Positions 33,501 through 39,273 of a stretch of DNA of 64,000 nt are shown here, piece by piece. The first letter of the stretch is position 1, and every line of letters starts with the position of its first letter. The stretch is from Cupriavidus neocaledonicus. GTDB taxonomy: Bacteria; Pseudomonadota; Gammaproteobacteria; Burkholderiales; Burkholderiaceae. Position numbers and translations under genes: made by a program. The notes under the pieces are model-generated. The model worked only from the letters and a program-made list of their open reading frames with translations. It was not told the origin of the DNA and ran no database searches. Location of the stretch: assembly GCF_000372525.1 (NCBI RefSeq), contig NZ_AQUR01000102.1, forward strand, positions 199,733-263,732, given 5' to 3'.

Positions 33501-35239
33501 GGCCCGAACCTGCCGCGCTGCTCAACGACCGCTCGGCGCGCGATATCGCCGCGCTGGCCGACACCATGAAGACGCGCCGCCTGCACCTGGGCGACGTGGA
33601 GTTCGCGCTGTTCCCGGACGGCACGGTCAAGGTGGCCGACCTGACCCATGTCGAGACCGGCGCGGATGCGTCGCAAGGGAGCGCGGTGTATCGCATGCTG
33701 GACGCGATGCAGCAGGCAGCGCGCGCCAGGGGCAGCGACGGCACGCAGGGCCGCGACGGCGGGGAGGGCGCAGTGGTGCGCGCCACCATCTCGCATGGTC
33801 CGGCCGGCAACGCACCGCCGCCCGGCGGCAATGGCCCGCGGCCGTGGAAGGTGCGCACCGCGCTGGCGGTGTCGGCGGCCGGCACCTTCGCCGCCGCCTC
33901 CGGCGCCGCGGCAATCTCGGCGCAGACCGGTGCCAACCTGGTGCTGACCAGCGCCGGCTGCTTCATCTACCGCGGCAGCGTGGCGATGGGGCGCACCGTG
34001 CATGCCAACAAGGTGATCCGGCGCGCCGGCACGCACACGCCCGCCGATATCGCCTGGCTGCGCCGCACGCTGACCGAGAAGCCCGGCACCGCGGTGTGGG
34101 GCATCAACGAAGCGAACCAGCAGAAGTTTGCCAGGGCGCTCGACCAGCTCGACGCCTACGCCCACGCCCCCGACAAGAAGGACCTGCCTGAGGCGGCGGA
34201 CAAGATCCGCGAGGCGCAGGCAGTGATCGGCACCATCGGCGCCTCGATGCTGACGCCCGATACCCGGGCCGGGCAGGTCAACGACGCGCTGCAGCTGACC
34301 ACGCTGGCGATCAACAACGGCAACACCATGCTGTGGTTCGGCGAGCACGGCGTGACCCAGGTCGGCGAGCCGCTGACCTACAGCAGCGCGGTGTTCCTGG
34401 CCGCCAACTCGGTGCTGAGCACGGTCAACTTTGCCGCCCGCGCGGGTTATCACACCGGGCTGGCGCAACCCGCCTTGCTGGGCGCGCGGCTGCGCAAGTT
34501 CGTGATGAACGCGTATTCGGTCGGCGCGGTGCCGCTGGCCGTGGCCGACATGATGCATACCGGCGGCGTGGTCGGGGCGATCGAGGCGGGCAGCCTGGCG
34601 GCGTTCGGCATCGGCGCGCACCTGCAGTCGCGCAACGAGCAGAAGCTGATCAATGCCGAGAAAAACCGGCTGGCCAGGGCCGCCGATCCCGACGCCGTCG
34701 ACAAGCCGGTCACGCCATGGCTGGCGCAGAAATGGGATTTCTTCGGCCGCGCCATGCCCAAGGGGCTGGTGCTGCTGGGTGGCGGCGTAATGGTCAACTT
34801 CGGCGCCAAGATCCTGGTGGAGCTGCTCAAGGACGAGGACAAGGGCGCGCCGCGGCCGACGCCGACGCCCGGCGGCGGCCCATCGACCCCGCCGGCGCCG
34901 CCGACGGGATCCACGCCGCCGCAGGAGCCGCCGAAAGAGCCCCCCACAGAACCGCCCAGGGAGACCCCGAGGGAGCGCCCCGGCTCCGGAACGGTACGCG
35001 TGCAGCCTTACAGCCCCGACCACGTCGCCAGTTCCACCCTATGGGGCATTGCCGGCGCGCATCTCGACACGCTGCTGTCCGACGGCCAGAAGGCCGAGGC
35101 GCAGGCCCAGGCGATGACGCCGGACCAGCAGGTGGCCAACTTCGCGCTGCGCGAACTGATCAACCTGAACCCGCGCTATCGGCTCGCCGACAACCCCGAC
35201 CACCTGGAGCCGGGCTGGGAGCTGGACGTGACCCGATAA
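24554..35239 (+). CDS. Giant 3561-residue protein: DUF4781-like, two DUF4392 D-glutamate cyclase domains around a glutamate-racemase domain, kinase-like and LysM-like ends
   Basis: AGGAG precedes ATG 24554. There is no Sec signal. Parts in order: Ala/Arg/Glu coiled coil (residues 8-60); a long helical region; a DUF4781-like part with hydrophobic segments (about 940-1170); a disordered linker; a first DUF4392-like domain (about 1410-1680; ETNGPVG 1455, GDHGNE 1577); a glutamate-racemase-like domain (about 1725-1960) with FDSSNGG at 1735, CNTAC (Cys 1804) and CCTHYP (Cys 1921), matching both catalytic cysteines; a second DUF4392 domain (2040-2320; ETDGPPG 2090, GVGDGGNEAGMG 2209-2220, then VSNWGAYA). 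Then come two Rossmann-like segments (about 2395-2850), a kinase-like lobe (2870-3040; glycine loop RLGSGGAKTVFAL), hydrophobic helices (3100-3430), a proline-rich linker, and a LysM-like C-terminus (STLWGIA ... LEPGWELDV). I infer an effector or toxin acting on D-glutamate. Confidence 0.8.
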   Translation: MLDFMDAIRAAARAAAEAAARAAAEAAREAAERAAREAAERAQRAAEARETQRQQDTQNTQQAQQSQQTQQNQQARPADQPDKPQAVVVTPALYTANATGAQSPKAMQVDAPAPEKPKTDPAEAARKKKENDAKALTDGWQQQAQDAYDKVVADLDGRAMTDKEWQPLGLKYGNVMGGAQNELRVAANNAAATGGDVKAAVEAKAEEIRKRYDDPNVALNIEETKTQFLKNESTQQARDTQGARFNVVLAQEKEQQAAARVDAEQAAYLKIPGGIRRFEPEADDELVAARDAHEQAQQERVKAEETFLGAMQKEIDTVAANGYKQDADQALKDLRNEPHDRTLSMADRSYDLTLANGKVSDADAQLQALASGKGIKVPDSYRQQAVQDLKARYGTEGGMGQLIDRVDLRGRIAGEMAHLTPSTDFERKLAQNDPTTLAMAQAQGLTLDPQARTDPNATTPRDLPQAERALMEHNPAGYVMFKALGADGLVPAADLPATDPARIAYDKGVAEKGLLGYTVEQLKARSEDPKLSQAERDQAANGLNRMLGYMEGSVPLRVDAMTRGIAQKLDSGDVTGALQIRKAGADAAQTPEERELYVDVHDDRFSDDLFKAQIEASMDKDLKNKTHDDEGRPIIGQEKMYADKVGVYLQEVAPHLIEEDAGTLLDTVKAEYSNDWTGRNNSQSPGYNDWDDFYHGLSAVVDAADAGYYARNPQAQPGTAPAATSTASWLTDRDNEVSMLMMANQAGSSRQGRIYGGAQDAAAKGHIGLSAAFEQALKSSKEAPVMSDVYLRNAVQRGSEDYAGTDQAKEANQRFELDKDEILRQTFDSLAMRKEELSAKASDEKGLSEAIALGAPQGDASAIREQIAADAKAGTTVRAIPMYVAGPGGVPYQTAVFEFEGKDGKTLWVDDQGAVYGKEELDAKRDFQENNLLSDKGTVYFAENLDLGRDGHVDYAAMDAHIVTTSEKVWGWVNLGVAAVGAVAGGVLAVASGGTLTPLVAAAWVGMVGSMGYGVGTSWAALDNISDHGRSVNPFASQEAMAQWLNVAGSLAGMGGMGLAKTGALAMNAGTRLAGSTNPLRQMAGGMLTHSAGHYGSASRVLNGVGFGIGGVQTLQQAAMFAEHGSEMSVSEKLQNGAMLLMGATQMLPFAMQKRIGESVRDGYQAMRGRGVGAGDPAGIGAPVRGATPEALGDFRDANGVPAATRPTTRRGPAGPDAEGHAPARTDADGQSGRSGKQADGEPAPGAARPATPERGNGATPASDGGTAAARDLRTPQRLTPWQSAKLSTAAAFDMAVARGSLLQERVIHGMMDRAMNRAMARYMTESAARNPSGERSGGGRADAPVPASRRRTASGTPALARAPRHPAGDGEAGVQRRTVSHGPAVVAHADGPEAPARMSLRQNAISPLDNVLWIDGSMENIGVPYGAEMAARALADLDSVMIVTGPLTAHGRAETNGPVGAASLGAYLASLGKDVVYVTDRAHARTLRKMLRQDLNQPNARVETFSARDFASAGRQSRALLAMHKPQAVVAVEVAGRNTNNEYRLQNGERVRGNAMLDQLLIDANDIADMVTIAVGDHGNEAGMRAARDRLLRDMAVTEQLADSWSDVGADHLVTGMNSNLAAQAIGFGVQRALGRDSGMPSVETVGALLDTMARHKARDGVTLEVGATSVRGYDKTVQKGVYELLQKAAERLPAGLDMAQLFEGIQRRFLPDGVDPADFGIRVQDDAIVITAFDSSNGGLLAAQNIARHTYAMTGKAVQVVAFTDHAAGTYGGRERGDLVNLVHAGVVAAQKARGAVDLFACNTACTAFPEALAGTHQAKVVNLIMQTAPKIVTEGGARPVVVATPGTVKLHAYLEAVAEASGGSVTVKEIGATEWADAVNNLMHLADGAQLEQLKGLVAKYINAEQIPADATSLWFCCTHYPALETLVRQQLDAIGRSDVRLIDPMQYQARKGVEMLVDQGLIDRSALLEQPLDPSAVPDDKTLPTIVFTTGQPSRVSGLAHAMGRRPDIRVFKTAFGEAADVSAALALVDGGRHLSPVDRISFNYIGRGLREFYMPGGAERAAASLEDASNVMLVTGFSVAKDMPETDGPPGTAELGRALRLRGKQVTYVVDSANRPILEGILREMGEPLDNIRVFDAPVGSAAGPARALLREVGPDRVMAIELPSRSARGTKHNMRGIGIDDFNPALDQIVLEANAIDGIETLGVGDGGNEAGMGGVGGLIPRALDGSDIAAVVPVDHVVTASVSNWGAYAVSALLLRRGNMPERFQSPEELGRVLQAAADAGAVDGVSRERVATVDGFSTEVHQAVITLYGRAAAGGTPRGPGAAGAPLPGGPALARTPLADAAEAVVAHGGQLPRKTASASSADDAGGRPAALPATRPQIRDGSWSVRDGAPSRAAIEATVDGIHASGGRLAGVHYVVTHGDGLSVPLRAGLPEASFLSLQQAMRDLGPALQAGGNFRIAIVSQREAARHGAVDARSVIGTVPLSLRGHKPHAEGFALNPDYHGEMRAALPDDFRAGLPLVRQQDGRRIDVLAQLEQFPRGRADLDLAQQAGQKTFGDEAVAVSVPQVPGHFTVRAEGLFGGVAMRAGDGPSSRIDAAAVIDRIRAHPDYQEGMPVVLYGCYGQDGAVSLVQELATGLNARVYGADGRLDVDAFRAPGSDLAYGARLRVAADPATMAASGAPVHVLDGGRFHGAMPALPLVAVTGGGKPVRQHGARAAGDPVPAGWQQVPDRWAELALGEPAVRVNAPGDHLVVVGAVRPEGGLRGEAGEGVGAHELALLLAHDWEPGQPIVLALDGAHAPQGRMLAQQVADVMGTEVLVPEFALRRGAYAQDPARSQIDLAQPGRWRRVSPQPDPYAGHSFKIDHHGNVFLRRPDGTRERVRLESYLGPRLGSGGAKTVFALGKDLAVGIANEAWLGDMVHGERAAMAEAAGTHGLDTVRSFGPASLEAFGRPAIGYERYAASSKDLFDAAGQLRPEPAALLNDRSARDIAALADTMKTRRLHLGDVEFALFPDGTVKVADLTHVETGADASQGSAVYRMLDAMQQAARARGSDGTQGRDGGEGAVVRATISHGPAGNAPPPGGNGPRPWKVRTALAVSAAGTFAAASGAAAISAQTGANLVLTSAGCFIYRGSVAMGRTVHANKVIRRAGTHTPADIAWLRRTLTEKPGTAVWGINEANQQKFARALDQLDAYAHAPDKKDLPEAADKIREAQAVIGTIGASMLTPDTRAGQVNDALQLTTLAINNGNTMLWFGEHGVTQVGEPLTYSSAVFLAANSVLSTVNFAARAGYHTGLAQPALLGARLRKFVMNAYSVGAVPLAVADMMHTGGVVGAIEAGSLAAFGIGAHLQSRNEQKLINAEKNRLARAADPDAVDKPVTPWLAQKWDFFGRAMPKGLVLLGGGVMVNFGAKILVELLKDEDKGAPRPTPTPGGGPSTPPAPPTGSTPPQEPPKEPPTEPPRETPRERPGSGTVRVQPYSPDHVASSTLWGIAGAHLDTLLSDGQKAEAQAQAMTPDQQVANFALRELINLNPRYRLADNPDHLEPGWELDVTR

Positions 35240-35261
35240 GGCGGCTGGCGCGCCGCCTGCT

Positions 35262-36785
35262 TCAGTGGCTGCCGTGGCGCTCCAGATAGTCCGCGAACTC
35301 GTCGCGCACCACCGCTTCGATGCGCGCGAGTTCGTCGTCGGTAAGGTCCTCGAACAGCTTGCGCTTGCGCCGCGACAGCTCGCCGTGGTTCTGCACGACC
35401 AGGTCGATCAGGTTCGACAGCCGCGACTGGCGCAGGTCCAGCCAGCTTTCGAGCCGGGTCACGCTGGCGTCGTACGCGCGCAGGTACTGGATTTCCTGCG
35501 CCAGGTCCTGCTCGACGCACTGCTCGATGCACTCGAACACGAATTCGCACAGCGCGGTGGCGTCGAACGAGGCATAGAGCCAGTAGGGCTGCGGCGACTT
35601 GATCAGGATGGTGTCGCTGTCCGCATCCAGCGCGTAATTGAGCAGCGCCGTGCGCGGCGCCGAATAGGCCTTGAGCAGCCCGGCGTAGACGTCGAGCTGC
35701 TTGAGCATGCGCGCCGACACCGGCAGCACCACGCCCGCGGGCGTCACGCCGGCCTGGCGCAGCAGGTGGTGGATCAGGAAGCGATGCAGACGGCCGTTGC
35801 CGTCATAGAACGGATGCGCAAAGACAAAGCCGAACGACACGCACGCCGCCACCACGATCGGGTTTGCCGCCTGGGTCTCGACCAGCCCCGCGACCGCGGC
35901 AATGCCATCCATCATCGCGCCCAGCTGCGCGGGCGGCGGCGGAATATAGTCCGCGATATTGCGCAGCCGCCCGCCGCGCGACAGCCAGTTCTGCTGGTCA
36001 CGGAAGCTGTATTCGGCGCGCAGCCCCGAGATGATCTCGTTCTGCCATTCGCACAGCTGGGATTCGGTCAGCGGCGCGCGCTGGCCGGCATATTCCAGCA
36101 GCCGCCGGAACTTGGCGACGCGCTGGTTATCGGGAATCTCATGCTCGATCGAATAGGTCGAGCGGGTTTCCGCCAGGTAGAGATAATCCACCGCGCGCGC
36201 CAGCAGCTCCGGCTCCAGGCGTTGGATGGCACTGCCGACACGGCCCGGCAAGTCGGCGGCGAGCCAGCGCGCCAGCTTGTCGGTGCGGCGCACCACCGGG
36301 CAGAATGCCGCCGGCCCGAGGTGGTTGTTCTGGATGCCGAACTGCAGGTCCGGCGTCGACGGGCCGGTCACGTATTCCGCCTCGTCCAGCGCCAGCACCC
36401 GCGGCGCGCCCGCCGGCAACTTGTAGTCGAGCTGCGCCCCGGCCAGCCATTTGGCATAGAAGGCGCTCAGCCGGGCATAGCGCGAGGTCGGCGTCGCGGC
36501 CAGCCATGCTTGCACGTCCTGCACTGCCTGTGGCTGTTCGAACAGCGCGGCCAGCACGGTCAGGTCGACCTGTTCCTTCTTCAGCGCAAAGGTGAGGTGG
36601 TCCACCGTGGTGTCGCCGCCGCGGTAGCGGTTGCGGGGGTAGACCGTGCGCGTGGTGCCGTCCGGCCCGGTGTGCGTGCTCAATACGCCGGTCTTGTCGC
36701 CAAGCGCGGAGGTGCAGCGCAGCGGCGGCACGCGCAGGCCGAACTGGCGGATCAGGGCGTCGTAGCCTAGTGGTGCGTGAGCCAT
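35262..36785 (-). CDS. Fic family protein (putative AMP transferase), class II-like inhibitory helix
   Basis: 507 residues. The Fic motif HPFYDGNGRLHR is complete at residues 324-335, including catalytic His324. An N-terminal inhibitory-helix candidate, STYSIEH with Glu214 (S/T-x-x-x-E pattern), lies about 110 residues earlier, as in class II Fic proteins. The C-terminal 130 residues are helical and charged and may be a winged-helix region. Fic enzymes usually transfer AMP from ATP to target hydroxyls. The gene converges on the giant gene (22 bases apart). It may be a stand-alone regulator of a host cell target or of an endogenous protein. A tandem repeat lies just upstream of its start. Confidence 0.9.
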   Translation of the reverse strand: MAHAPLGYDALIRQFGLRVPPLRCTSALGDKTGVLSTHTGPDGTTRTVYPRNRYRGGDTTVDHLTFALKKEQVDLTVLAALFEQPQAVQDVQAWLAATPTSRYARLSAFYAKWLAGAQLDYKLPAGAPRVLALDEAEYVTGPSTPDLQFGIQNNHLGPAAFCPVVRRTDKLARWLAADLPGRVGSAIQRLEPELLARAVDYLYLAETRSTYSIEHEIPDNQRVAKFRRLLEYAGQRAPLTESQLCEWQNEIISGLRAEYSFRDQQNWLSRGGRLRNIADYIPPPPAQLGAMMDGIAAVAGLVETQAANPIVVAACVSFGFVFAHPFYDGNGRLHRFLIHHLLRQAGVTPAGVVLPVSARMLKQLDVYAGLLKAYSAPRTALLNYALDADSDTILIKSPQPYWLYASFDATALCEFVFECIEQCVEQDLAQEIQYLRAYDASVTRLESWLDLRQSRLSNLIDLVVQNHGELSRRKRKLFEDLTDDELARIEAVVRDEFADYLERHGSH

Positions 36786-36821
36786 ACGGACGTCGGGGAA
36801 GGGGGGCAGATGCCCGCGGAG

Positions 36822-36859
36822 CTTACCATAGCTTCTACAGGACTTACCAAAACATCTAC
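36822..36859 (-). repeat. Tandem 17-bp repeat before the fic gene
   Basis: On the plus strand CTTACCATAGCTTCTAC (36822-36838) is followed 21 bases later by CTTACCAAAACATCTAC (36843-36859), with 13 of 17 identical. The 21-base phase equals two helical turns. The pair lies 37-74 bases upstream of the fic ATG, a typical operator position. Confidence 0.6.
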
Positions 36860-37169
36860 TCCGCGCAGAATTCTATCAATTTCATCTAGGATGCAGAGCG
36901 CTGTGAGGCAGGCAGGGCCAACCGGCGGGTCGTTTTACGCAGCGTTCTACTGCGTTTGCTGTTTCCTCTATTCCAGGCGCAGGGATGACGATTTCGTCTA
37001 CATGCGGCGCGCACCGCACCAGCGCCGCGGTATTCCAACGTGCGCCGGAAATGACAGCCTTGTCATCATCGAACCCGGTTTCGCCATAATCGGCGGGGGC
37101 GACCCAATGATTTTCTCAGGGTTTTCTCTGAGTTTGCCCATTAATCGGCCTGAAACCGATTTCCGGTAT

Positions 37170-37197
37170 TTGACCGCTTCCATTCATCATCTATAAC
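37170..37197 (+). promoter_or_regulatory. Sigma-70-type promoter of a candidate small RNA
   Basis: TTGACC (37170-37175), a 16-base spacer, and TATAAC (37192-37197). Transcription would start near 37204, about 65 bases before a strong terminator. Confidence 0.6.
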
Positions 37198-37203
37198 TGC
37201 AAC

Positions 37204-37269
37204 TACATGTTGCGGCCGATGTCACGCACCATGCCTCAGCCCGCCAGGTTCGCCTGCGGGCATTTTTTT
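37204..37269 (+). ncRNA. Candidate small RNA of about 66 nt
   Basis: The predicted transcript runs from the promoter above to the T-run at 37263-37269. It has no ORF with a ribosome site. Its 3' end is a terminator hairpin; the 5' half contains CATG-bounded, possibly single-stranded sequence. Two further hairpins lie upstream of the promoter (CTCAG/CTGAG and AATCGG/CCGATT), so a longer RNA is also possible. I do not recognise a known family. Confidence 0.45.
37239..37269 (+). terminator. Rho-independent terminator
   Basis: Arms GCCCGCCAGG and CCTGCGGGC pair with one bulge around a TTCG loop; TTTTTTT follows. No protein gene lies immediately upstream on this strand, which supports a small RNA. 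Confidence 0.8.
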
Positions 37270-37327
37270 ATGTTGGCACGAGATTAATAGTTGGAATTTA
37301 GCCGGGATTCCATGTGGCGGCTACGCA

Positions 37328-37387
37328 TAATCATTACAGTGCTGTAATCATTAGCCCGCCGTCAGCATGACAATATTGTAATGATCA
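37328..37387. promoter_or_regulatory. Triple operator-like repeat
   Basis: Three copies of one 12-base motif: TAATCATTACAG (37328), its inverse CTGTAATCATTA (37342) and TTGTAATGATCA (37376, inverse orientation). The first two form an inverted repeat with a 2-base centre. They sit in the AT-richer gap about 440 bases upstream of the OxlT-like gene. Confidence 0.5.
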
Positions 37388-37596
37388 GGCGAAATTGTGG
37401 GCCCGGGGGATTCAGCAGAAATACTCATCAATGCCGGGCCTGGGACCAGGATTTCCGCGCCAGCAAAGGGATTGCCGCCACTCTCCGGTGCCGCCCCGGT
37501 GTTTTGCATCCAGCTTCTGATGCGATTTTGTCGTGAATATTCGGCGCCCATCCCCGGTCCGCATTAATTCAGTGAAAACCCTGCCCCGGCTTTCGC

Positions 37597-37624
37597 TTGA
37601 CTTCGTTGATATATCACATACTGT
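37597..37624 (+). promoter_or_regulatory. Candidate promoter of the OxlT-like gene
   Basis: TTGACT (37597-37602), a 16-base spacer and TACTGT (37619-37624). The imperfect inverted repeat ATATCACA-TAC-TGTGTAT overlaps the -10 and could be a repressor site. A 5' leader of about 190 bases would precede the carrier gene. Confidence 0.5.
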
Positions 37625-37729
37625 GTATCCCATCGCCACTCCAAAGTTTGGCAGAGAGGTGAGGGCGGAGACCTCAGGTCGCGTCGTGATAAGAGGCACA
37701 TAAATGCCAATGACATTAGGAGACATGAA

Positions 37730-37831
37730 ATGCCAGCAGCCACCCCTAAGCTGAGGCGCAGCGCGACCATATATACCCCCACCCGGTCGCAAATTAATGG
37801 CCAATCGATTCAAGGAGCGCGCAATGAGTAA
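37730..37831 (+). CDS. Possible 33-residue leader peptide overlapping the OxlT-like start
   Basis: AGGAG (37718-37722) lies 7 bases before ATG 37730. The frame encodes a basic, Thr-rich peptide beginning MPAATPKLRRSATIYT and stops at TAA 37829-37831, eight bases inside the carrier gene. It could couple or attenuate translation of the carrier. No homologue is recognised. Confidence 0.35.
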   Translation: MPAATPKLRRSATIYTPTRSQINGQSIQGARNE

Positions 37832-39146
37832 TCCAACGGCAATGGGGATGGGCGTCAATCACCAGGTCCCGGAAGGCACACGCTGGATGCAGCTGATCGT
37901 GGGGGTGATCTGCATGATCGCCACCGCCAACATCCAGTATGCATGGACCCTGTTCGTCCCGGAGATCCAGGACACCTACGGCTGGTCACGTGCCAGCATC
38001 CAGGTCGCCTTTACCGTCTTTGTGCTGGTGCAGACCTGGCTGGCGCCGATCGAAGGCTACTTCATCGACAAGTTCGGGCCGCGCATGATGGTCGCGTTCG
38101 GTGCGGTGTTTATCGGCGCGGCATGGTGCATCAACTCGCAGGCGACCTCGCTGATGGGCTTCTACGTCGGCGCGGCGGTGGGCGGGCTGGGCGTGGGCTC
38201 GATCTATGCCACCTGCATCAACAACGCGCTCAAGTGGTTCCCGGACCGCCGCGGCCTGGCCGTGGGCCTGACCGCCGGCGGCTATGGCGCGGGCTCGGCG
38301 GCGACCATCCTGCCGATCGCGGCGATGATCGAGTCGCAGGGCTTCCAGCACACCTTCCTGTTCTTCGGCCTGCTGCAGGGTTCGCTCGCCTTCATCGCGG
38401 CGTGGTTCCTGCGTTCGCCCAAGTCGCATGAAGTCAAGGCGTCGGCCAAGCTGGTCCAGGCCACGCGTGACTACACGCTCAAGGAAGCGCTGTGTACCAA
38501 GCTGTTCTGGCTGATGCTGATCATGTTCGTGCTGGTCGTCACCGGCGGCATGATGGCGGTGGCGCAGCTGGGCGTGATCGCCAAGGACCTCGGCGTGAAG
38601 GAGTTCAAGGTCGACCTGCACTTCTTCGTGATGGCCGCGCTGCCGCTGGCGCTGATGCTGGACCGGATCATGAACGGGATCTCGCGGCCGCTGTTCGGCT
38701 GGATCTCGGACAATATCGGCCGCGAAAAGACCATGGTGATCGCCTTCACGCTGGAAGGGCTGGGCATCATCGCGCTGGGCTACTTCGGCAGCAACCCGTA
38801 CGCGTTCCTGATCCTGTCCGGCGTGGTGTTCCTGGCCTGGGGCGAGGTCTACTCGCTGTTCTCGGCGCTCGCCGGAGACGCCTTCGGCACCAAGCACATC
38901 GGCAAGATCTATGGCGTGCTCTACACCGCCAAGGGCATCGGCGCACTGTTCGTGCCGATTGGCAACCTGATGATGGAAGCGACCGGCACCTGGTCCACCG
39001 TGCTCTACACGGTGGCCGCGATGGACCTGACCGCGGCCTTCCTGGCGATCATGGTGCTGCGGCCGGTGCTGAAGAGCCACGTCGCCAACGCCAGGACCCT
39101 GTTCTCGAAGGAGACCGCGGCAGCCGGAACGCAGGTACCGGCCTGA
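37824..39146 (+). CDS. OxlT-like oxalate/formate-type MFS antiporter
   Basis: 440 residues from ATG 37824, with AAGGAG 8 bases upstream. Twelve membrane segments are expected. Family features are ANIQYAWTLFVPEIQDTYGW in helix 1, WLAPIEGYFIDKFGPRMMV, and WFPDRRGLAVGLTAGGYGAGS. FGWISDNIGREKTM is the second MFS loop. The protein resembles OxlT-type carriers, which exchange oxalate for formate, but homologues carry other anions. It is monocistronic: a strong terminator follows the stop. Confidence 0.85.
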   Translation: MSNPTAMGMGVNHQVPEGTRWMQLIVGVICMIATANIQYAWTLFVPEIQDTYGWSRASIQVAFTVFVLVQTWLAPIEGYFIDKFGPRMMVAFGAVFIGAAWCINSQATSLMGFYVGAAVGGLGVGSIYATCINNALKWFPDRRGLAVGLTAGGYGAGSAATILPIAAMIESQGFQHTFLFFGLLQGSLAFIAAWFLRSPKSHEVKASAKLVQATRDYTLKEALCTKLFWLMLIMFVLVVTGGMMAVAQLGVIAKDLGVKEFKVDLHFFVMAALPLALMLDRIMNGISRPLFGWISDNIGREKTMVIAFTLEGLGIIALGYFGSNPYAFLILSGVVFLAWGEVYSLFSALAGDAFGTKHIGKIYGVLYTAKGIGALFVPIGNLMMEATGTWSTVLYTVAAMDLTAAFLAIMVLRPVLKSHVANARTLFSKETAAAGTQVPA

Positions 39147-39199
39147 GCGGGATGACGGCGGCGACGCCAGCATTCCGGCGCTGTCGCGGCAACAAAGGG

Positions 39200-39225
39200 C
39201 GGGCTTCTTCGGAAGCCCGTTTTTT
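39200..39225 (+). terminator. Rho-independent terminator after the OxlT-like gene
   Basis: Perfect 8-bp arms CGGGCTTC and GAAGCCCG enclose a TTCG tetraloop; TTTTTT follows at 39220-39225. Confidence 0.9.
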
Positions 39226-39273
39226 CATGGGGCCGGGTGGTTGCGCCGTGGGTGCTCGGGCTGTGATAAAGGT

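Noticed and set aside
23528..35023. Very long minus-strand open frames (2379 and 1384 codons) opposite the giant gene
   Set aside because: They mirror the third-position GC bias of the plus-strand gene, show Arg/His/Ala-rich low-complexity translation, no domain motif and no ribosome site. The plus strand has clear racemase and DUF4392 motifs.
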